From CAVXNB01 sp963763085 (GTDB lineage Bacteria; Actinomycetota; Acidimicrobiia; Acidimicrobiales; Bog-793): 64,000 nt of DNA. Shown here in pieces: positions 25,744 through 34,105 of this stretch (position 1 is its first letter; every line of letters begins with the position of its first letter). The position numbers and the translations under genes are program-made. The notes beneath the pieces are model-generated. The model made no database searches and was not told the DNA's origin. It saw only the letters and a program-made list of their open reading frames with translations. The stretch covers positions 522,603 through 586,602 of the forward strand of contig CAVXNB010000008.1 in NCBI GenBank assembly GCA_963763085.1. The letters run 5' to 3'.

Positions 25744-26512
25744 CGAGCGGGCCGCCAAGCCGCTCGCGTCGTCGCCCGACCGCGACGCCGTCCCACCACC
25801 CGCGTTCTACGCCGCCGGCGCCGGCGGCTGGCGTGACTGGTGGCTCGTCCTCCATCCGCCGTACACGGCCTGGCACCTGTCCTACATCGTCATCGGAGCC
25901 TGCCTGGCTCCTGTCGTGAACGCCACCCGGCTGCTGGCCACGTTGCTGGCCTTCTTCTTCGCCGTCGGCGTGGCCGCCCATGCTCTCGACGAGCTGCACG
26001 GGCGGCCGCTGCGGACCCAGCTGCCCTCGGCGTGGCTCGTCGGCGCCGCCGTGATCGGCCTCGTGGTGGCCGTCGTCCTCGGCGTCGCCGGCGTGACGAA
26101 GACCGGCTGGGTGCTGGTGCCGTTCATCGTGATCGGCCCCCTGATCGTGATCGCGTACAACGCCGAGCTGTTGGGGGGTGTCGTGCACAACGACGTCGGT
26201 TTTGCGGCGGCGTGGGGCGCTTTCCCGTTGCTCACCGCCTATGTCGCCCAGACGAGGACCTTGGCGTTGGCCCCGGTCTTGGCGGCTTTCGGAGCCTTCG
26301 CGCTCTCGTACGCCCAGCGGCGCCTGAGCACGCCGGCCCGATCGCTCCGCCGCCGCACCGATCACGTCGAAGGCACGGTCACCCTGGCCGGCGGCGAGGT
26401 CGTCACCATCGACCGGCGCTACCTCCTCGCCCCTCTGGAGGGGGCGCTTCGGGCCATGTCGTGGTCGACGGTCTTGTTCGCGACCGCGCTCGCGGTCGCC
26501 AAGATGACTTGA
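25736..26512 (+). CDS. UbiA-like multispanning membrane protein
   Basis: A 258-residue integral membrane protein with about seven hydrophobic segments. The start HPPYTAWHLSYIVIGACLAP and the later AHALDELHGRPL resemble actinobacterial and archaeal UbiA-like sequences, with DELHGRPL in the position of the aspartate-rich NDxxD motif; a full NDxxDxxxD is not present. The prenyltransferase activity is therefore uncertain. GTG start inside the 3' end of the UbiE-like gene. The pair could modify a quinone or polyprenyl lipid, or the protein may have lost catalysis. Confidence 0.75.
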   Translation: MADERAAKPLASSPDRDAVPPPAFYAAGAGGWRDWWLVLHPPYTAWHLSYIVIGACLAPVVNATRLLATLLAFFFAVGVAAHALDELHGRPLRTQLPSAWLVGAAVIGLVVAVVLGVAGVTKTGWVLVPFIVIGPLIVIAYNAELLGGVVHNDVGFAAAWGAFPLLTAYVAQTRTLALAPVLAAFGAFALSYAQRRLSTPARSLRRRTDHVEGTVTLAGGEVVTIDRRYLLAPLEGALRAMSWSTVLFATALAVAKMT

Positions 26513-26517
26513 GGCAC

Positions 26518-26573
26518 CTGCCGGCTCAGTCCTGCCGGCTCAGTCCTGCCGGCTCAGTCCTGCCGGCTCAGTC
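26518..26573. repeat. Four exact tandem copies of a 14-bp unit
   Basis: The unit CTGCCGGCTCAGTC is repeated four times without mismatch in the gap between the convergent genes ending at 26512 and 26576. It lies just outside both coding regions. Such perfect short arrays are prone to slippage and copy-number variation. Confidence 0.95.
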
Positions 26574-26575
26574 CA

Positions 26576-27889
26576 TCAGTGGAAGAAGGGGAGCGTCGCG
26601 TACCGGCGGCCGCCGAGGAAGCTCCTCGGCTCCACGCCCATGACGTCGGCCAGCACCGTGGCGTAGACACGCCGGAAGTCGACCGTGTGCACGAGGTTCC
26701 CGGTGTCGTCGAGCCTTCGCAGGCTCGGCGGCTCGCAGTAGAAGCCGCCTTTCACCGACGGTCCCACGACGATGACGTTGCTCGCCGAGCCGTGGTCGGT
26801 GCCGCCGCTCGCGTTCGCCTGCGCACGGCGGCCGAACTCGCTGTAGATCACGATGACAGGGCTCAGGCCGTGCGAGACGGTCGGGAAATCCCCCATGAAG
26901 TTCTGGACGGCGCCGTCGACCTGGGACAGCATCTCGGCTTGGGCCTGCAGCTGATTGGTGTGGGTGTCGAAGCTGCCTGTCATGACGCCGTACGCCTTCG
27001 TGGGCAGGCCCGCCTTGATCAGCTCGGCGATGATGTCGAGCTGGTTGCCGATGTCGCCGCCGTCGTTGGGGCTGATCGCCGGCGGCGCCTGCTGCGAGCT
27101 CAGCGCCGCCGCTGCCTTCGCTCCGACCTCGAGGAGGTTCGCGCCCGACTGGGCGATCGCCGCCTCGAGGGGCGCTTCACGCTTGAAGACGTGCTCGAGC
27201 TTGCGGTAAGAGGCGACGAAATTCGGATCCCCTCCGAGCTCTTGGGAGCCGGGGTCGGTGCTGTCGGCGAGCGTGGAGGCCTGTTGGCGGACGCCCGCGA
27301 AGACCTGCGGGACGTTCGGGCCGACGGAGAGGGCGCGCAACGGGTCCGACCCGGTTGCGTCCAGCCAGCGACCGAGCCAGCCGCTGGGGCTGTCGCCCGT
27401 CGGGTCGGCTGTCTGCATGATCTCCATGGACTGGAAGTGGCTGTAGTTCGGGTCCTTGTAGCCCGTGCCGAGGACGATCGCCACCTGTCCCGCGTCCCAC
27501 AGGGACTTGAGGCCGACCATCGACGGGTGCAGTCCGAGCTTCAAGCCGTCGACGCTGCCCAGCGGTTGCACCACTTCCGGCGGTATGGCGATGCGGCCGC
27601 GCAGCTGCCGGTAGGCGGAGCTCTCATAGGGAATCACGGTGTTGAGACCGTCGTTGCCGCCGAAGAGGGTGCACAGCACGAGCGTTCGGTCGGCCTTGGG
27701 CTTGGCTGCGGCCGTCGCGGTGGTTGCGCCGGCGGTGACCGCCTCGCGAGTCGAGGCGGTCGCGGCTCGGGTGGCGGACCTGGACCGGTTGCGGGTCCGC
27801 ACGGGACCGAGTGTTGCGTGAGCCGCGCCTGCCGCACCGACGCCGAGGCTGCCGGAAAGAAAGTCGCGTCTGGTGAAGGACCTCGCCAT
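26576..27889 (-). CDS. DUF1501 domain-containing protein, Tat-exported
   Basis: A 437-residue protein with a clear twin-arginine signal (SFTRRDFLSGSLGVGAAGAA) in the first 25 residues. DUF1501 proteins belong to the alkaline-phosphatase/sulfatase-like superfamily; the region LVLCTLFGGNDGLNTV after the signal and VIVIYSEFGRRAQANASGGTDHG near residue 350 are the family signature, with the His/Asp of TDHG likely metal ligands. It follows the DUF1800 gene after 11 nt. The two are almost always adjacent and probably act together outside the cell. GGAG lies 7 nt before the ATG at 27889; the longer frame upstream lies inside the DUF1800 gene. Substrate unknown. Confidence 0.92.
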   Translation of the reverse strand: MARSFTRRDFLSGSLGVGAAGAAHATLGPVRTRNRSRSATRAATASTREAVTAGATTATAAAKPKADRTLVLCTLFGGNDGLNTVIPYESSAYRQLRGRIAIPPEVVQPLGSVDGLKLGLHPSMVGLKSLWDAGQVAIVLGTGYKDPNYSHFQSMEIMQTADPTGDSPSGWLGRWLDATGSDPLRALSVGPNVPQVFAGVRQQASTLADSTDPGSQELGGDPNFVASYRKLEHVFKREAPLEAAIAQSGANLLEVGAKAAAALSSQQAPPAISPNDGGDIGNQLDIIAELIKAGLPTKAYGVMTGSFDTHTNQLQAQAEMLSQVDGAVQNFMGDFPTVSHGLSPVIVIYSEFGRRAQANASGGTDHGSASNVIVVGPSVKGGFYCEPPSLRRLDDTGNLVHTVDFRRVYATVLADVMGVEPRSFLGGRRYATLPFFH

Positions 27890-27900
27890 GACGGCTCCGT

Positions 27901-29208
27901 TCAGTTGAGAAGGTATTCGGGAGAGACGAGAGCCAGGACCAAGGTCTCCTGGGGACTGCCCTTCTGGGCCATCCTCCACAGCGCCCGGTAGGTCTCGTTG
28001 GACAACTTGTCGAGTGTGAGCATCCTGCCGATCGCGGCCACCTGGGCGCCCGGCCTGCCGTTCAGGTCCTCGACCTCAGTGAGATCGGCGTATTCGGCGA
28101 CGGCCCAGGCGAGGGCGATCTGGGCGTTGCTGGCCGAGGTCGACAACCAGTACTGGTTCTGGCCCCATCCCCCGACGTTCAAGGGAACGAAGGGCTGCTG
28201 CCCGAGCGAGCTCAGCAGCCAGACGAGGGTGCCTTCGCCGAAGGCTGCGGTCGTCAGACCGAGCAGGCGGAGCGTGCCGACCAGGTACTCGATGGGTTGT
28301 TTGATGAGCCCCTTCATGGCGGTGGCGGACACGAACTCGGGATGGCGCAGGATGGCTTCGAGGAGGCCGGCGATGTTGAGATCGCGCTTGTACTTCGGAG
28401 CGAGCTCCGCCACGATTCGAGACCGCGGTGTGACCGGGTAGGCGAGGAAGCTCCAGAGCCGGGCGACGACCCACTTCGAGGAGGCCCTCGTGTGCGTGGC
28501 GATGCGGACGATGTCCTGGCCCTGCCAGCGACCCCGGTGCCCGAGGTAGTGCTTCTCCCCGTTGTCGTGGTCGTAGCGGTTGAAGAAGAACTCCCCCGTC
28601 GTGTAGTCGAGCTCCCAGCCCGTGAACGCCCGCGCCCCCTGCCGGACGTCCTCTTCGGTGTAGTTGCCGACGCCCATGGTGAAGCGCTCCATGAGCTCCC
28701 GGGCGAAGTTCTCGTTGGCGTGGGCCTTGTGGTCCGTGCCGGTGTCGAGCCAGATCAGCATCGCCGGGTCCTTCGCCACCGCCTGGGTGAGGGTCTCGAA
28801 GGAGCCGGCACCGAGCTTTCGGAAGAGCTCGTTCTGGTTGTACATGAGGTCGGCGGAGTTGACCTTCGCGTACGAGGTGGGGAACTGGTTGTGCAGGAGG
28901 AGGACGAGCTTCTCCCGCAGCGGCGTGTCGCTCACGATCATCCGGTCGAGCCACCAGGAGGAGAGCTTCATGAACTCGTCGTAGTCGTCGTACTCGAACC
29001 CAGGGATGGAGGCCTGCGCGAGCGGCGTGAGATAGGGAACCTTGAGCGCGTCGCCGGCCCGGTCCTTCTCGGTCAGGCCAGCGAGGAGCTTGTCGACTGT
29101 GGCTGAGAAGCCCAGTTTCTCGGCTGCCTTGAGCTCGGACGGCGTCGCCCCGAAACCGGCTCGGCGATACAGGTGGGCGAGCACGCTGGAACTCGAACTC
29201 GTGGTCAT
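27901..29208 (-). CDS. DUF1800 family protein
   Basis: A 435-residue protein of the DUF1800 family: HLYRRAGFGATPSEL at the N-terminus, LREKLVLLLHNQFPTS near residue 95, NENFARELMERFTMGVGNY and the RAFTGWELDY segment, all family landmarks. The function of DUF1800 proteins is unknown; they occur as operon partners of DUF1501 Tat proteins. No signal peptide is visible here, so it either stays in the cytoplasm or travels with its partner. It is the promoter-proximal gene of the pair. Confidence 0.92.
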   Translation of the reverse strand: MTTSSSSSVLAHLYRRAGFGATPSELKAAEKLGFSATVDKLLAGLTEKDRAGDALKVPYLTPLAQASIPGFEYDDYDEFMKLSSWWLDRMIVSDTPLREKLVLLLHNQFPTSYAKVNSADLMYNQNELFRKLGAGSFETLTQAVAKDPAMLIWLDTGTDHKAHANENFARELMERFTMGVGNYTEEDVRQGARAFTGWELDYTTGEFFFNRYDHDNGEKHYLGHRGRWQGQDIVRIATHTRASSKWVVARLWSFLAYPVTPRSRIVAELAPKYKRDLNIAGLLEAILRHPEFVSATAMKGLIKQPIEYLVGTLRLLGLTTAAFGEGTLVWLLSSLGQQPFVPLNVGGWGQNQYWLSTSASNAQIALAWAVAEYADLTEVEDLNGRPGAQVAAIGRMLTLDKLSNETYRALWRMAQKGSPQETLVLALVSPEYLLN

Positions 29209-29233
29209 GGACGAGTTTATACCACTTTAAGTG
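29209..29233 (-). promoter_or_regulatory. Probable leaderless promoter with overlapping palindrome upstream of DUF1800 gene
   Basis: On the minus strand TATAAACT ends 5 nt before the ATG at 29208. TAAACT fits the actinobacterial TANNNT -10 box, placing the transcription start on the start codon itself. There is no purine-rich ribosome-binding site. An 11-bp palindrome, CACTTAAAGTG (29223-29233), abuts the box and could be an operator. Confidence 0.35.
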
Positions 29234-29336
29234 CTCGCCCGACTACTGATAGTGAGAAAATCGAGGGTCAGCTCCCTCTCCGATGTTTTAGCAGGGTTCT
29301 GCCGGTCGCCAACGTGGCCGAGAGCCGGCCCGGTCC

Positions 29337-30095
29337 TCAGGAGAACTGCGTGACGGGCCGTTCCAGGCGCACGCCGTCGACGATGAGGTCCACTTTCTCG
29401 TTGTAGAAGGCGACGAGCGCGGCGATCGGTGCCGACTCGTGAGCCGGGTTGCGGTACCACCAGACGAAGTCGTCGTAGCGCCTGCCGTCCACGTCGACGG
29501 AGTACCACTCGGCCACGCCCTTGTACGGGCAGCGCGTGAGCGTGTCGACGGGAGTCAGGAGGTCCATCCGGACATCGGTCTTGGGCAGGTAGTAGCGCAC
29601 GGGCAGGCCCGTCTCGAACAGGAGCACGGGCCGGGAGGAATCGGCGACCGTGACGCCGTCGATCTCCACCACGACATGGCGCGAACTGCGCAACGAGTCG
29701 ATGCGCTTGTGGGGATCGCGCGCGTGAACGAAGACCTCTTCGTCCTCCTCGAACCAGGAGTCCATCGCCCTCCACTCGAAGCGGATCGCGTCACGGAGCT
29801 CGGGGACAGGCGCCTGTGGGTACTGCCGGGCAGCCTCGCGTGCCTCCGCCCGAGCCGTCTTGACCGTCCAGAGACGGGCCTCCCCCAGATCCGACGACCC
29901 CTCCACCTTGTCCGAAGCCGACAGCAGGTCCATGCTCACGTCCGCCTGGGGGATGTAGTAGGTGGGATAGGACCGTGACTCCCAGACGAGCAGCGGCGCC
30001 GTCGTGTCAGCGACGAGCTCGCCTCCCAGGTAGGTACGCAAACGTTTCTGGCTCTGCTCGACTCTCGGCGCTCCGCTCTCGGTCACGGAGGCCAC
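29337..30095 (-). CDS. Tandem DUF427 domain protein
   Basis: A 252-residue protein made of two DUF427 repeats. The first (residues ~18-105) has GGELVADTTAPLLVWESRSYPTYYIP and the second (~135-235) has IDGVTVADSSRPVLLFETGLPVRYYLP, CPYKGVAEWYSV and YDDFVWWYRNP. DUF427 forms a small beta-barrel of unknown function, common in actinobacteria and fungi. The first copy has lost the CPYKG motif (SSDLGEARLWTV in its place), so only the second copy may be active. GTG start 1 nt after the corrected stop of the MBL-rhodanese gene, indicating an operon. Confidence 0.9.
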   Translation of the reverse strand: MASVTESGAPRVEQSQKRLRTYLGGELVADTTAPLLVWESRSYPTYYIPQADVSMDLLSASDKVEGSSDLGEARLWTVKTARAEAREAARQYPQAPVPELRDAIRFEWRAMDSWFEEDEEVFVHARDPHKRIDSLRSSRHVVVEIDGVTVADSSRPVLLFETGLPVRYYLPKTDVRMDLLTPVDTLTRCPYKGVAEWYSVDVDGRRYDDFVWWYRNPAHESAPIAALVAFYNEKVDLIVDGVRLERPVTQFS

Positions 30096-31561
30096 CCTAG
30101 GGGTCGATACGGTCGTCGCCTGTCACGATCGGGAGCCCGGCCTCGGCGGCGTTCACCCACATGTCGTCGACGAGGACCGGCGAGGCTCCCCAGCCCGAGA
30201 GCAGCGAGGCCGCCACCGCGGCGCGGAAGCCGGCGCCGCAGTGCACCCAGAGCGAGGGCGCCGTCCGGCAGGGTGGACCTCCGTCCGACGAGATCGGGGA
30301 GCGGCACGTGGTGCGCGCCTCGAATATGGCCGGCCTCCCACTCGTGCGGGTGCCGGACGTCGAGGATCGTCGGCCCGGGCCCGGCGCGGTCGGGCCAGGC
30401 CTCGGCCAGCTCCGAGAAGCTCGCCACGCGGTAGGAGGCGAGACTGTCGCGGCCGGATCGCGACTCGTGGTCGGCCCCGCCGGTCGCCGTCGTCCAGGGC
30501 GCCCAGCCCGCGAGCTCGTCGCGGCCGATGTGGGCGATGAGCCGCCGAGCCTCGGCGATCTCCGCCGGCTCCTCGGCCAGGAGGACCACCTCGCTCTCCC
30601 AGGGGACGATCCAGCCGAGATAGGTCGTCAGGTTCTCACCGAGCTCGAGATTCACGCTGCCCCGGCGGTGCTCGGCGGCGAACGCCCGTCGCCGGCGCAG
30701 GTCGACGACCCACGTCGGGCCACCGATGGCGTCGTCGAGGCCGTCACGGTCGAGCTCGCGCACGGGCTCGAGGCGGATCGCCGCCGAGCCGATTCTGTTC
30801 AGCGGCGCCATGTAGCGGTAGTAGGCCGGGATCGGCGGCAGGTTGGCGAGCAGGGTCTTGACGAAGGCGTCCTCGTCGAGGAGCGCGGCCGGGTTCCTGG
30901 ACCGCTCGTCACCGATCGTCGGGATCGTGCCGGTGCTGTCGCCGGCCGGCGCGGCGGAGCAGAAGCTGCCGAAGCCGTGCGTCGGCAGGATGCGAGTGTC
31001 CGCCGGAAGCGTCGTGAGCAACCGCCGGACCGAGTGCCATTGCGAGCGGGCGAGGGTCTCCGCCAGGTTCGCCCCGAGGAGGTCGGTCCTCCCGGTGGCC
31101 TGGACGAGGAGGGAGCCACCCGTACAGACGACGGTCTGCCCGTCCTCGTCCCCTTCGTCCCGCCGGCTGACCGAATAGGCCAGATGATGGGCCGTGTGGC
31201 CGGCCGTGGCGATGGCCGTCACCATAAGGTCACCGGCGACCACGGTGTCGCCGTCGTCGAGCGCCCGGCACTCGCCGGCGAAGGAGACGGGCTCGCCGGC
31301 GGGGATGGCGTAGGTCGCCCCCGTCGCCCTCGCGAGTGCAAGACCCCCGCTGACGTAATCGTTGTGAATGTGGGTCTCGAGCACGGCGGTGATGCTCACC
31401 CCGAGCTTGCGCGCCTCGTCCAGATAACGGGACAGATCCCTCTGCGGGTCGACCACCACACCCACTGCACCGTCGCTGATGAGGTAGCTGCGGTCGCCGA
31501 GGTCGGGCGTGTCGAACGCCACGGTCGTGATCGAGCTGGTCGTGGGCTTAAGGGTAATCAC
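30083..31561 (-). CDS. MBL-fold metallohydrolase fused to rhodanese domains (frameshifted near its 3' end)
   Basis: The 492-codon frame starts with a persulfide-dioxygenase-like metallo-beta-lactamase domain (ETHIHNDYVSGG metal motif, TAGHTAHHLAYS, LPTHGFGSFC) to residue ~245. A degenerate rhodanese domain without cysteine follows (~275-345), then a second rhodanese domain. After residue ~440 the frame becomes Arg-rich nonsense. Removing one C near 30258 gives LWVHCGAGFRAAVAASLL, restoring the rhodanese active-site Cys, and a stop at 30097 directly before the DUF427 GTG. A base insertion or consensus error is therefore likely. Predicted role: sulfane-sulfur or persulfide oxidation and transfer. 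GTG start at 31561, weakly supported. Confidence 0.85.
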   Translation of the reverse strand: MITLKPTTSSITTVAFDTPDLGDRSYLISDGAVGVVVDPQRDLSRYLDEARKLGVSITAVLETHIHNDYVSGGLALARATGATYAIPAGEPVSFAGECRALDDGDTVVAGDLMVTAIATAGHTAHHLAYSVSRRDEGDEDGQTVVCTGGSLLVQATGRTDLLGANLAETLARSQWHSVRRLLTTLPADTRILPTHGFGSFCSAAPAGDSTGTIPTIGDERSRNPAALLDEDAFVKTLLANLPPIPAYYRYMAPLNRIGSAAIRLEPVRELDRDGLDDAIGGPTWVVDLRRRRAFAAEHRRGSVNLELGENLTTYLGWIVPWESEVVLLAEEPAEIAEARRLIAHIGRDELAGWAPWTTATGGADHESRSGRDSLASYRVASFSELAEAWPDRAGPGPTILDVRHPHEWEAGHIRGAHHVPLPDLVGRRSTLPDGALALGALRRRLPRRGGGLAALGLGSLAGPRRRHVGERRRGRAPDRDRRRPYRPLGWPP

Positions 31562-31679
31562 AGCGCCGGGCCCCCGCGGAGTTCGAGTGTCATGGCGTCC
31601 ATAATACCTCTAAATCGATGGTAATAGTAGCTTTAGGTGACCGATGGCCCCGTAGGCGCAGGGCTAAGGTCCGAGCCCG

Positions 31680-32027
31680 ATGGATCGAGCTCAGCCGGTG
31701 GATCAGATCGGCCCGGAGGAAGCGGCCCGTCTGCTCGCTGCCGGCGCCGGCCTGATCGACGTCCGCGAGATCGAGGAGTGGCAGGTTGGGCGCGCCCCGG
31801 AAGCGATCCACATCCCGCTCGGGGAGCTCGGTGCTCGTCTCGACGACCTGCCCGGGGACCGCACGCTCGTCATGATCTGCCGGTCCGGCAGCCGCTCGGC
31901 CGCGGCTGCAGCGGCTCTGGTTGGGATCGGGCTGCCGGCGGTGAACCTCGCCGGGGGGATGCAGGCGTGGCAGGCGGCCGGGTTGCCCGTCGTCGCGGAC
32001 GGCGGCGTGCCCGGCGACGTCGCCTGA
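31680..32027 (+). CDS. Single-domain rhodanese (sulfurtransferase)
   Basis: A 115-residue rhodanese homology domain. It has IDVREIEEWQVGRAPEAIHIPLGEL (motif CH2A region) and the active-site loop VMICRSGSRSA with the catalytic Cys near residue 68. It transfers sulfane sulfur to thiol acceptors. It is divergent from the MBL-rhodanese gene across a 118-bp AT-richer gap, and a second MBL enzyme is convergent, so three sulfur-related genes meet here. Confidence 0.92.
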   Translation: MDRAQPVDQIGPEEAARLLAAGAGLIDVREIEEWQVGRAPEAIHIPLGELGARLDDLPGDRTLVMICRSGSRSAAAAAALVGIGLPAVNLAGGMQAWQAAGLPVVADGGVPGDVA

Positions 32028-32030
32028 CCG

Positions 32031-32096
32031 CGACGCCTGAGCCCACGTCGCCTGAGCCCACGGCGCCTGAGCCCACGGCGCCTGAGACCAAGGCGC
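32031..32096. repeat. Four to five tandem copies of a 15-bp unit
   Basis: The unit CGCCTGAGCCCACGG (or phase-shifted forms) recurs in 15-bp steps with a few substitutions in the gap between the rhodanese stop (32027) and the convergent MBL gene stop (32107). It fills almost the whole gap. It could form translated read-through (a PEPTSPEPTAPEP-type peptide is encoded on the plus strand), but the rhodanese stop precedes it. Confidence 0.9.
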
Positions 32097-32106
32097 CGGA
32101 ACGGCG

Positions 32107-32817
32107 TCACCCGCCGAAGAGCGCCAGCCATTCGTCGGCGCTGCGGGGCGCGAGGACCGGGTTCCGCAGCTTCGTATCGCCGAGGGATGCCGACGGCTCG
32201 GGCGAGTAGAGGTGTCCGGGATAGACGACCGTGTCGTCGGGAAGCTTCGCCAGGCGCTCCAAGCTGTCGTACATCGCGTCGGGGTCGCCGCCCGGGAGGT
32301 CCGTCCGCCCGCAGCCCTGGAGGAAGAGCGTGTCGCCGGCCACGAGCCGCCCGTCGACGAGGAAGCACTGGCTTCCCGGCGTATGGCCCGGCGTGTGCAG
32401 CAGGCGGATCGGGATCTCGCCGACCCGCACGACGTCGTCGCTCGCGTGCACCACGAGACTGTCGCGGCCGACTCCGGTCGTGCGCTCGATCCACGGCGCC
32501 TCGTATTGCTGGACGTGGATCGGGACCTCGATCTGCTCGAGAAGCCCCGCAATGCCGGCGATCTCGTGGCCGAACAGGTCGCCGCCGACGTGATCGGCGT
32601 GGTAGTGGGTGGCGAGCACTCCCGTGAGGCGCATGCCGTCGGCCTCGAGGATGCCGACGACCTCCTCAGGTGCGTACGCCGGGTCGACGGCCACCGCCTC
32701 GCCGGTCTCGCGATCGCCGACCAGGTAGACGAAGTTGACCATCTGGCGGGCCAGCTCGTCGGACGGGGCGAGGTCGCGGCCCGCCAGCAACTGGCGGAAG
32801 TACAGGCGGTCGCTCAC
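32107..32817 (-). CDS. MBL-fold metallohydrolase (glyoxalase II / persulfide dioxygenase-like)
   Basis: A 236-residue metallo-beta-lactamase-fold hydrolase with a complete metal motif THYHADHVGG near residue 62, LLHTPGHTPGSQCF near 136, AGDTLFLQGCGRTD near 158 and VYPGHLYS near 198. These are typical of hydroxyacylglutathione hydrolase-like and persulfide dioxygenase-like enzymes. The GTG at 32817 overlaps the helicase stop by 4 nt, so it is probably coupled to the helicase transcript although functionally unrelated. It may share sulfur chemistry with the rhodanese genes beside it. Confidence 0.9.
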   Translation of the reverse strand: MSDRLYFRQLLAGRDLAPSDELARQMVNFVYLVGDRETGEAVAVDPAYAPEEVVGILEADGMRLTGVLATHYHADHVGGDLFGHEIAGIAGLLEQIEVPIHVQQYEAPWIERTTGVGRDSLVVHASDDVVRVGEIPIRLLHTPGHTPGSQCFLVDGRLVAGDTLFLQGCGRTDLPGGDPDAMYDSLERLAKLPDDTVVYPGHLYSPEPSASLGDTKLRNPVLAPRSADEWLALFGG

Positions 32818-33998
32818 GTGTCGAGCGGCTGGGGCGACCAGTCCGCGAGCTTGGCGAGCCGCGGGTCGTTCGAGAAGACCTCGACGATGGGCAGCCGCAG
32901 GCCGATGCGCCGCTGGAGCCGCTCGATGGCGAGCTCCTGGTCCCATAGCACGAGTGTCACGGCGACGCCGACCTCGCCGGCGCGGGCGGTGCGGCCCGAG
33001 CGGTGCAGGTAGCCCTTGTGGTCCTCGGGCGGGTCGTAGTGGACCACGACGTCGACGCCGTCGATGTCGAGTCCGCGCGCCGCCACATCTGTGGCGACGA
33101 GGGTCGGGAGCTTCCCGGCGGCGAAGTCCTCGAGCGCCTTCTCACGGGCGGCCTGGCGAAGGTCGCCGTGAATGGCAGCCGCCCGCACGCCTTCCCGCCG
33201 CAGGTCTTCGACGAGGCGGTCGGCGCCCCGCTTCGTGCGGCAGAAGCACAGAGCCTTGGACGCGCCCCCGACGATGGCGGCGCACACCTTCGCCTTGTCG
33301 AGTTGATGCACCTTCAAGAAACGGTGCTCCATCTCGTCAACCGTCACCTGCCTCGCCTGGACCTCGTGCAGGACGGGGTCGCGAAGGTGGCGGCGGACGA
33401 CCTGATCGACGGCCGAGTCCAGGGTGGCGGAGAAGAGAAGAGTCTGGCGCTCGACGGGCATGCGCCTGAGCAGCCACTCCACCTGGGGCAGGAAGCCCAT
33501 GTCAGCCATGCGGTCTGCCTCGTCGACGACGAGCGTCGAGACCTTGTCGAGCCGCACCGCCTTGCGGTCCGCGAGGTCGATGAGGCGTCCCGGCGTCGCG
33601 ACGACGATGTCGGCGCCGTCGGCGAGCTGGCGCGTCTGGCGGTCGAGATCGGTGCCTCCGTAAACCGCGAGAACTCGCCGATCGACCACTTTTGCAAGCA
33701 TCTCGAGGACTTCGGCGACCTGGACGGCGAGCTCCCGTGTCGGGACGAGGACGAGCGAGGTCGGCGCGCGGGGCGCGGCTCGAGGAGTCCGCATCAACAT
33801 CGGCAGGCCGAAGGCGAGCGTCTTGCCCGACCCCGTCTTCGCCTTGCCGCACACGTCACGGCCTGCCAGCGCGTCGGCGATCGTGAGTGCCTGAACGGGA
33901 AAGGGCAACATGATGCCCTGGCTTCCCAACGCCTCGACCAGTTCGGGCGCAACACCGAGACCTTCAAAGGTCGTCCCGGTTTCCATTTCCGTCGTCAT
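32814..33998 (-). CDS. DEAD-box ATP-dependent RNA helicase
   Basis: A 394-residue minimal DEAD-box helicase. Motifs run in order: FPVQALTI (Q motif), AKTGSGKT (Walker A), PTRELAVQ, TPGRLIDL, DEAD (VVDEADRM), SATL, FCRTKRGADRL, ATDVAARGLDIDGVD (V) and HRSGRTARAG (VI). There is almost no C-terminal extension, so it is smaller than CsdA or RhlE-type enzymes with RNA-binding tails. Probable role in RNA or ribosome remodelling. ATG start at 33998. Confidence 0.95.
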   Translation of the reverse strand: MTTEMETGTTFEGLGVAPELVEALGSQGIMLPFPVQALTIADALAGRDVCGKAKTGSGKTLAFGLPMLMRTPRAAPRAPTSLVLVPTRELAVQVAEVLEMLAKVVDRRVLAVYGGTDLDRQTRQLADGADIVVATPGRLIDLADRKAVRLDKVSTLVVDEADRMADMGFLPQVEWLLRRMPVERQTLLFSATLDSAVDQVVRRHLRDPVLHEVQARQVTVDEMEHRFLKVHQLDKAKVCAAIVGGASKALCFCRTKRGADRLVEDLRREGVRAAAIHGDLRQAAREKALEDFAAGKLPTLVATDVAARGLDIDGVDVVVHYDPPEDHKGYLHRSGRTARAGEVGVAVTLVLWDQELAIERLQRRIGLRLPIVEVFSNDPRLAKLADWSPQPLDT

Positions 33999-34105
33999 CT
34001 ACTCCCTCGCTGTCCCCTGCAAGGCTACCGGCGGGCGTGGCTTGTCCCCGTCATCATCCGCAGACCGCGACCACTCGGGTACTGTGGCGGGCCTAGGAGC
34101 CGGAG

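Noticed and set aside
26518..26573. Short repeat array as a possible CRISPR
   Set aside because: The units are contiguous 14-mers with no spacers and no cas genes are present.
30161..31624. 487-codon plus-strand open frame
   Set aside because: Antisense to the MBL-rhodanese gene with clear metal-site motifs.
31600..31640. CTAAA-N17-TTTAG inverted repeat between the MBL-rhodanese and rhodanese genes as a sulfide-responsive operator
   Set aside because: Arms of only 5 bp with a long spacer in an AT-richer gap; too weak to call.
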